Shown: one piece after another, positions 56,885 to 64,000 of the stretch
Layout: every line of letters starts with the position of its first letter
How positions within the stretch are numbered: position 1 is the stretch's first letter
Assembly: GCF_905220415.1 (NCBI RefSeq)
Contig: NC_059544.1
Span: forward strand, 1,304,501-1,368,500
DNA length: 64,000 nt
Origin: Colias croceus
Taxonomy: Eukaryota; Arthropoda; Insecta; Lepidoptera; Pieridae
Reading direction: 5' to 3'
Program-made: the position numbers and the translations under genes
Notes under the pieces: generated by a model
Seen by the model: only the letters and a program-made list of their open reading frames with translations
The model's database searches: none
What the model was told of the DNA's origin: nothing

Positions 56885-57418
56885 TTCGACACATAATACA
56901 TGTTTTGTTTTAATGCAAAACATCAATATTATTGAAAGGGCTGTGTTCATGTTTTTTCAATATTATTAAAATTCACGTGATTCCGACCAATGAAATCATA
57001 GAAAATACTAGATTTTTCTTATTACCTATCCAATGATTTACTGAATTACGCACCTATCGCGTTTTCAGTTTAGATTCATTAATTAATACGGAATATTTAA
57101 AATTTACTTTATAGTTAGTTCATCGTTTAGGTTAATTGGAAAAAAATAGAGTAACATTGTTTTTCAAACATTGTTTGTTATTAAAACTATTCTAAAAGCT
57201 GTTGAAAAAATGTTTATTCATTGATTTTCACTTGAAATATTTAAAGGTGGACTTCTGTCCCGAATCTCAAACTCCGGCATAATTAATTTTACAATTGGTA
57301 CTTAATTAATTAAGATATAAGTTAATAATACCCTTTATTAGGGGTTAATTCGGTTCGTAATTCGGCTCTTTTTGTTAGCATTGATGTTATAATTGTAGGT
57401 ATACAGAATTATTATTGA

Positions 57419-57618
57419 CTAGCTTCCGCCCACGACTTTGTACGTGCATCGCCATTTTTCCCCGTTCCCGCAAGAATTTCTGGAAATCGTTTCTTAGGGG
57501 ACGCCTACGTTATGACATCTACCTGCATGCCAAATTTCAGCCCGATACGTCCAGTGGTTTGGGCGGTGCGTTGATAGATCACTATATCAGTCACCTTTGA
57601 GTTTGATATATATAGATT
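57419..57618 (+). repeat. Retroposon tail
   Basis: 'ctagcttccgcccacgactt', 'tgcatgccaaatttcagccc', 'gtttgggcggtgcgttgata' and the end 'tttgatatatatagatt' make up a tail type common in moth genomes. Confidence 0.6.
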
Positions 57619-58689
57619 CTCTATAATAATATTGGTTACTCTATTTACATATCTAATATTGATTAGTCATTAAATTGTAATTAGGCTTCTTGTTTTCTCT
57701 ATTTGTTGCAACTTGCAGTAATATATTAATTCTTTTAAAGTTCATGAAATTTTGATTGGCGTAAGTAAAGAAAAAGAGAAAACGATGGAATTTCTAAAAG
57801 AACGGAACATATTTCATAATATTGTGCAATAAAGGTAGTGGGACAGAGATGGATATATTAACTTATCTTGCATCGCTGTCTAACATACAAAGGGTAAGCA
57901 ATGTTATGCGGGGTCAGTTTTATGATGGGTAACCGCAGTCACCAATATTTGTCATAAGAAATTCTGGATAATCATTGAAAGTATGGATAAAAGTTTTTTT
58001 GTAATACTTTGTTATTTTTTTTTTATTGCATTTTTTTATAAGTTGTAAGTTCAATAGAAAATGTACGCCATGTTTCAGGTTGATGTTTTTTTCGCGTTAA
58101 AAATATTGTTTTTCACACTAAACGCTCTGTGATCCTTTTTTAATGTTTGTAAATATGTATGTAAACGTTCATAGATGTAAGATTTATGGCATTAAATCTA
58201 TGTGGCAAGATTAAATGGGAGTTTCATTGTGTTCTACGACCATTTTACGACCTATCCTGGTATTTTCCTTCATATAAAAATTACACTCATAAGATTATCC
58301 GTGGTAATATTCATACTAGCGGTCCACCCGACTTCGCCCATGGTACATAATTATTATCTAGGTATTACCACGTTAGTGCTGATTTACACAAGCTAATCGC
58401 TACAACATACCTACGATTTTAGAAGTCTAGACACATTAATAAATTCTTAGATACCTACTAGCGCAGATAATACAAATCATATGATAATTTGATAATGAAA
58501 TAACTTATTAATTTAGAAATTAAGGGCTTTAATTTTATGGATCATAAAAATAATGAATAAATCGAGTTTAAAATCCGTTATTGTCTTTTATTTCTAAATG
58601 TATAGATAAGTAATATTCGCGTAAAATCAAACGCGGGATAAAACTTATTTATTAACACACTTTATATATAAATAAGGTTAGGAAGGACA

Positions 58690-58911
58690 CACACACACGG
58701 CACGATCTGATCCCATACTAAGCTTTCGCTTGTGTTATGGAAACCAGATGGCTATATATAAACATACATAATATATAATTTTAAATAAATACCTACATAA
58801 ATAATTAACACCCAGACACACAGCAAACATCTACCTAAGTTCATCTCACAAATATTTGCCCCGGGTGGGAATCGAACCCACGACCAGTGGCTTGGAAGGC
58901 AGGGTAAGAGG
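58690..58911 (-). repeat. tRNA-related SINE-like repeat
   Basis: On the minus strand 'cttccaagccactggtcgtg' followed by 'ggttcgattcccacccgggg' is a box B-containing, tRNA-like 3' half. The adjoining 'acccagacacacagcaaaca' text is part of a dispersed lepidopteran repeat I have seen often. No full cloverleaf forms. Confidence 0.55.
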
Positions 58912-60646
58912 GGCCACATAATTTTTTTCTAGAAGAATGACCGATATTATGATTAAGTTTTATATAAGCTTTGGGTCAGCAGAGTATAACGTGGGCTCCG
59001 ACTCCGACTTCAGTGATGCAGTGCTAGCTATCAAGGATCAGATTGAGTCATTGTGAAAAGGTATGAAAACATTAGACATCTGCACAAGTGTATCATGATA
59101 AGTAGTTGACACGATTCTTGAAAAGGTGGTTAATAAGCCTTCTAGCTGTTCTATGAAAAGGTTAACAACACCATGTGTAGTAGGTAACTATTAATCTGTG
59201 ACCATGTAGCATAACCGAGAATGATCTTTATATCAAGTCTCAGCTCCGTGTTAAAAATCGTGTTATTAATCTAACCATGTGTGGAAAGAAATACACGAGT
59301 TGATTACTATCAGAATTAATGTGCTAGTCGTCATTTACCTAGTCGGTCACGATGTGGTCGGTTTACGACAGTACTGTACATGTGCTCTAAAAGCCATAAT
59401 AGTTCGAAGTCCCTAGAACCATAAGGTTGGCAGAGATGAATTTTCCCGGAGAGAGTGCGTCTTTTTATTGATATTGGCTACGATTAAAGGACTGTAAAAG
59501 CCAATGGAGTTAATTTTGTGAAAGTTTCTGAATATATTTTATATAACTAATGCATATTAATCATAGTTTTTTTTTGCAATAGAAAACAAAAGTTTTTTTC
59601 TAATGTACAAATCATGACAAAAAAATCAGCTTCCAAAGTCTTCTAGAGAACTGACTAAAGCCATTGTTTTTATAAGATTAATTTTGATAAACACACAATA
59701 AATAAAAGTTAACGATGGACAGATTTTACCGCCTAATGTTATATAAGAGATCTGTTAAATGATAATTTAAATTAATATCACATACCACGTTGAAGGAAGA
59801 CGTCATAGTATAAAAAAGTACATTCTAACTTAAATTTATTATTAGGTGTGTGCCTAACAACAAACAGATATAATCATTAAAAGTAAGTACAAGTTCAAAT
59901 AACAATTATAGTCTAGGATAAAGTTTATTTCCTAGTTGCGAAGGGCACCGATTTTTTTGTGTTTTGACATGACACAATATTATTTTTACATAATTAACGG
60001 TTTCAAAAAATCACATACTTAGTCACCATAAAATAAAAATACAAAATTATTAACACATCAAAAACTGTATTCAAATGATTTCCAATCCCCATTCTTACCT
60101 TACTTGTTTATTAAACTATATAATCGATCGATTATTAATTAAGCACTAAATATTATTGAAAATTCACATAAATCTGAAGTATACTTATGAGTAATGTGTA
60201 TCGTCACTTAGATATAAGTATAGGTAAATATAGAAAATTTCACTATTATACGTCTATTCATCAGACATTTTCGGGAACCATTCTAAATGGCCGAAAATTG
60301 GAATATAAAAAGTTACCTACAACTTTTTCTACGTCGCGTCGTCTCTACGTAACGCTTAGGAAAATAATAAACAATTAAACTATGTTCATATGCATATGGC
60401 TCCAGCGACAAAAATTATATAATAAGAGGGTTTTAAAGCGGGGCGTTTCTGAAATTTTGAAACTGTTTTATTTTGAACTTTAATATTTATACTTATAACT
60501 TAATTATTGAAATACTTTTGGAATTGGTATTATAAAAGAAAAACTATTTAAACGAGCGTATAATACCTACAAACATAATATTATTTTATTAACAAATTGG
60601 ACTTTATAGGATTTTTTAGTTTGAGTTTGAGTTTTTATATTACGTA

Positions 60647-62174
60647 GGGCAAGTGACCCGGTTGTGGCCACCGACCCCTTTGTGGCCATTTAGAACTTCA
60701 AATCGTTATAACTAAGGCAAAGACTAATATTTTACTCTATTGTTTACGGGAATAAAAAGATCTATTATTGGCAGCACTGATAGCGTTAAAAGCTCTGATG
60801 TTTCAAACTTCACTTCAATCCAACAAGTCGTTAGTTTTTGAAGAGCGTCAATTGTTCTAAGTCTTAGCAAAACGGGTAAGGCGAGCGGGTGGGTAATAAA
60901 TAATTATTTTTTAAATCCTTCTTATTTTTTAAATGTTTATGTTAATTCTTCATAAAGAATACGCTGTCTAATAACACACTAATGTTATTTTATCGCTATT
61001 TGTTTATTAAGTGAGGTTATAAGAGGTGGCCACTAATGGAGCCAAAATGAATGAATTTTCCCATCTTTGGCCACATGATTGGCCAAAAGTGGTGCACGTA
61101 GAACCCCACTTTTGGCCATTTAGTTTTTATCGTGATTTTTCAACTTAATTACTAAGCTATTTTGATACAAGTAATGAGTAATCTATTCATTTTCAGAGTT
61201 ACAATAAAGAATGGAATGCCCGTTGCCACTGCAAGTAGAGATTTTAATGTACCTCGAACGACATTGCGTCACAAAATTTCTGGAAAAGCACCTGAACATT
61301 CTGGACATGTAGGGCCCCAGTCAGTTCTTGGAATACAAATAGAAAACGAACTTGTCATATGGATCAAAGATTGCGCTCGCACTGGATTTCCTATTATTAA
61401 GGAAGGTTTACTGGATTCTGTTAAGGAAATTGTTGTGAAGGGCAAAATTGCTACACCTTTTATAAATGCGATAGACTTCAATGGTGTTCCTGGTTCGATG
61501 GATTTATGGCGAGACATCCTGATTTGAGCCAAAAACATACCGAGTATATTAATAAAGCTCGTGCCTTAATAACTGAAGAGAAAATTCGAAACTGGTTCCA
61601 AGAAATTTCTTCATTGCTCGGTGATGAAAATTTAAAAATTCTAGAAAACCCTGCGAGAGTTTGGAACTGTGATGAAACAGCTTTTTTTCTAGCTCCAAAA
61701 TGATCTCTTGTGTTAGATTATAGATATCTACCTCGTATAGATTAATGTTGACCTCCTTAATTGTAATTTTAATTCAAGCTGAGATATTATATTTCATATA
61801 TGTCGTCAATATTATGCTAGCTATTTTATATATTGTTGGTCGTATAATATGCGATTTTCGAATACATTTTTCATTACTTTGAATTATCTGCTTTTTATTT
61901 TTGATGAATTTGATGATGGCCAGAACTGGCACATGACATGGCCAGAAATAGGGTAAATCTGGCCAAAAATGGCACAAACTCCCATTTATTTTTCTTTCCT
62001 ACAGGATTATTTTTCCATTGAATCCTTATGAAAAAAAAATATATCTTTAGGCTAGATTTATACATATTTAATCACTTTTTACAAGAAACATGTCCGTCAT
62101 AACAAAAACTGTAAAATTATATAGCCTCAAAGTCTACATAATTCTTAAAATGGCCAAAACCGGGTCACCTGCCC
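60647..62174 (+). mobile_element. Pogo-like transposon, internally deleted
   Basis: The termini GGGCAAGTGACCCGG and (reverse) GGGCAGGTGACCCGG are imperfect inverted repeats of about 24 bp flanked by TA (60645-60646, 62175-62176), giving 1528 bp. Subterminal DNA repeats the motif TGGCCA/TTGGCCAC many times on both sides, likely transposase-binding sites. Only the 5' half of a transposase frame is present. Confidence 0.88.
61200..61701 (+). pseudogene. Pogo-family transposase fragment
   Basis: Two overlapping frames give KNGMPVATASRDFNVPRTTL RHKISGKAP (a psq-type helix-turn-helix: x-A-S-R-x-F-x-V-P-R-T-T-L), then ELVIWIKDCARTGFPI (CENP-B/Tc5-type DNA-binding start). After a deletion or frameshift near 61500 they give MARHPDLSQK and RVWNCDETAFFLAPK, which holds the first catalytic Asp. 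A stop follows at once; the rest of the DDE domain is missing. It is inactive, though the host-like helix-turn-helix is well kept. Confidence 0.85.
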
Positions 62175-63461
62175 TATATATGAATGTAACATTATGAGAG
62201 TATAATATACAGTCCTCTTTATATCCACATTTAACTATCGATATTATGTAGGAAAAATAATTGAGACTGCTACTGTTTTTTTCTTACATTAAAATCTGCA
62301 AATTTAATTATAAAATTATTTTCATTTTTTTTTGTAGTCTGAATTTGATACCCTTGTGATCGCGGTCTATTGTTAAGTAAATTAAAAAGACCATAATTTA
62401 CCATTAATTGTGGTAAACTCTTTAAAAGACTGTTAATAATTACTTGAAACAGTGAAATTAGCCGGAATAGAAGTTTCGCGAAGAAGCAATCGCGAATTTT
62501 AAGGTAAATAAAACTACATACCTACTCAGGTATTTGAAAATAATATGATATCTATTAATTGGTTTTTAAATTACACGTACAGACACATTCATTTACACAT
62601 TAGATACCAATGTAAGTATTTATTTTCACTATTTATTCATTTATCATTAATAGCATAATTACATTACAATAGCACATAATCTATACATATAATAAATCTG
62701 TAGAAGGGTCAATTCTGTACATTGAAAATATTGAAAAATTATTAAAGGGGGTGTTTCTGGATCGATACCAAACCCAAATATGTGATTAAAAATTTTTTTG
62801 TCTGTCTGTCTGTCTGTATGTGAAGGCATCACGTAAAAACTAACGTTTCGATTTCGATGAAACTTGGTATAATTATACCTTATTATCCTGGGCATAAAAT
62901 AGGATAGGTACTTTTTATCCCGAAAAAATACGAAGAAAAAAAAATAAATCTAAATTTTTCTTAATTTTTCCGCGCGGACGGAGTCGCGGTCGGAAGCTAG
63001 TATTAGAATATTTTTAAAGAAAAAGCATGAAGCAGACCGGGAGGCGAAATAAAAAAAAACTAATTTTTACTAAAATATTTTATTACAAGACATCTCAGAT
63101 CGATCCAATTTATGCCGTACCTACTCAATAATTAACGACCTATACTTGACTTTTCATTGCTAATTAACTTTCCTCATAACATCACAATATTGACGCAATC
63201 TTAGGATGGCCGTCAATCATAATTCTATAGAATTATCTTAGTTATCCTCTGGTATATTAGTTCTACAGTCGTACTATAGGGAACCGTCTATAATTTTTCA
63301 ATTCTGAAATGAGGCGTTGGCAGCCGACTTCTCATTACTCATAATTTTTTGCGTTACTCCAGAACTTTCGACTGGGAAATCGATTTTCATGCTTCTTATT
63401 TTCTAGTGCTTTTCCATTAAAATTTTGTTTATTTTTTTTATAATAATTAACAATTTTTCAG
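62175..63461. other. Intergenic, repeat tail; upstream of the last gene
   Basis: No coding exon is recognised. About 62750-63003 is a minus-strand retroposon tail ('gaagctagtattagaa' side, 'cgcgcggacggagtcgcggt', and (TCTG)n at 62805-62818). The segment just before 63462 ends in a pyrimidine-rich acceptor (TTTTTCAG), so an upstream non-coding exon of the last gene is probably somewhere here. Confidence 0.5.
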
Positions 63462-63462
63462 G

Positions 63463-63595
63463 ATGGTTCTTACAAACGTTTTGTCTTATTTGGTCGTGAA
63501 TGTAGTCGCCCCGTTGTTGGCAGCCGTTCAACTCGTAATAATTTCTCTCACGTCTGGAATTACGCAAAATTACCCGTCACAGGCTTCAATTTATG
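63463..63595 (+). CDS. First coding exon of a secreted/membrane protein (partial; possibly GMC oxidoreductase)
   Basis: After an acceptor-like CAG at 63461, ATG opens 44 codons ending at a strong donor (TATG|GTAAGG, phase 1). The peptide is a hydrophobic leader (LSYLVVNVVAPLLAAVQLVI ...) followed by YPSQASIYG, so it looks like a signal peptide or membrane anchor plus the start of a mature protein. A hydrophobic leader followed by 'YPxQA' just before a phase-1 intron reminds me of insect GMC-family oxidoreductases (glucose dehydrogenase / ecdysone oxidase-like). The FAD-binding GxGxxG exon is not within the remaining 400 bp, so this is a guess. The gene continues beyond the window. Confidence 0.45.
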
Positions 63596-64000
63596 GTAAG
63601 GAAAATGTCGGCATCTTATTCTTTAAATCTACAGAAAAATGTCCGTGTCTATCAAGGGAAGCGAGTGGTGGATAATATGTAATTTAATTATCAAATTATT
63701 TATTCAAATTATTTATTCAAATTAAATACACACAACAGGCCACGATCTTGCCGGGTCCATAGGCGCCACATCAATTTTACGAGCAGATCGCAACCCAACA
63801 AAATGTGTACAATTACAATACTACAATGGGATACAGCTTAAAGTTATCTAAAGCGTATTACAATAATTTCATATTTAAAAATCCAATAATTCAATATTAC
63901 ATATAAAAGAAAGACAATAAAAATAATGGTTACATTACACAATACATTAACAACAAAACTAGGACATCATTTCAAGATTCGACAGACATGTTCTTTGAAT
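63596..64000 (+). other. Presumed intron of the partial last gene
   Basis: No further exon of the gene starting at 63463 is recognised. The DNA is AT-rich; a piece 'caggccacgatcttgccggg' near 63738 may belong to a dispersed repeat. Confidence 0.4.

Larger units (their letters stand above)
51598..56932 (+). mobile_element. DIRS-like tyrosine-recombinase retrotransposon, decayed
   Basis: The element has 176-bp inverted terminal repeats (51614-51789 and 56709-56884), each extended outward by a unique tail. Just inside the right repeat (56585-56683) is a sequence made of the reverse complement of the left end joined to that of the right end. This internal complementary region is diagnostic of DIRS elements, which form a circular intermediate through it. 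A remnant of the RNase H end of a DIRS-type polyprotein lies at about 54640-55010. The reverse transcriptase core and recombinase are not recognisable. The length, 5.3 kb, fits the group (5-6 kb). No target duplication is expected or seen. Confidence 0.8.
56933..60646. other. Intergenic, repeats only
   Basis: No coding exon is recognised. It contains a retroposon tail (57419-57618), a fragment with 'actagcggtccacccgactt' near 58316 and a tRNA-related SINE piece (58690-58911). The rest is AT-rich. The 63-codon frame at 60187 has no splice or family support. Confidence 0.5.

Overview
This looks like nuclear DNA of an insect, most likely a moth or butterfly (Lepidoptera). It is AT-rich and has spliced genes with standard GT/AG introns. 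It carries a canonical eukaryotic tRNA-Glu gene and a dense load of SINE tails, LINE 3' ends, MITEs, Tc1/pogo/Harbinger relics and one tyrosine-recombinase-type (DIRS) retroelement of kinds familiar from lepidopteran genomes. I infer the order Lepidoptera from repeat style and from memory of protein families; no search was run.

Five host genes can be rebuilt exon by exon with consistent reading phase. (1) A prothymosin-alpha-like acidic nuclear protein (minus, 4965-7599, 3 coding exons, 115 aa). (2) A DCAF8-type WD40 substrate receptor for CUL4-DDB1 (minus, 12697-19864, 11 coding exons, 665 aa). (3) TARBP1, a large SpoU/TrmH-type tRNA 2'-O-ribose methyltransferase (plus, 25009-36227, 7 coding exons, 1406 aa). 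(4) AGK, mitochondrial acylglycerol kinase (minus, 36691-38375, 3 coding exons, 415 aa). (5) SWT1, a WW plus PIN-domain endoribonuclease of nuclear mRNA quality control (plus, 38986-47974, 12 coding exons, 798 aa). A first coding exon of a sixth, secreted or membrane-targeted protein begins at 63463 and runs off the window.

Layout. 1-4964: intergenic DNA with a CpG-rich block at about 3.55-4.1 kb. 4965-7780: prothymosin gene and its promoter. 7.8-12.6 kb: gene-poor, with a long inverted-repeat element and a foldback MITE. 12.7-19.9 kb: DCAF8, with a tRNA-Glu gene, several MITEs and two heat-shock-element-like clusters in its introns. 19.9-25.0 kb: repeat-rich spacer between the divergent DCAF8 and TARBP1 genes (LINE, Harbinger relic, tandem tRNA-like array). 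25.0-36.2 kb: TARBP1, whose intron 5 is swollen by a nested insertion holding a 3-kb palindromic satellite. TARBP1 and AGK converge tail to tail; AGK and SWT1 diverge from a shared spacer of about 0.6 kb. SWT1 introns hold two minisatellites, a SINE and a full-length Tc1 element. 48-64 kb is gene-poor: a DIRS-like retrotransposon (51.6-56.9 kb), a pogo-like element (60.6-62.2 kb) and the partial gene at the end.

The genes do not form a pathway; this is an ordinary eukaryotic neighbourhood. The most notable items are the DIRS-like element with its diagnostic internal complementary region, the palindromic satellite in TARBP1, an in-frame stop followed by a 21-codon open extension in DCAF8, a partial DCAF8 exon duplication whose differences are all synonymous, and the perfect heat-shock-element arrays in a DCAF8 intron.
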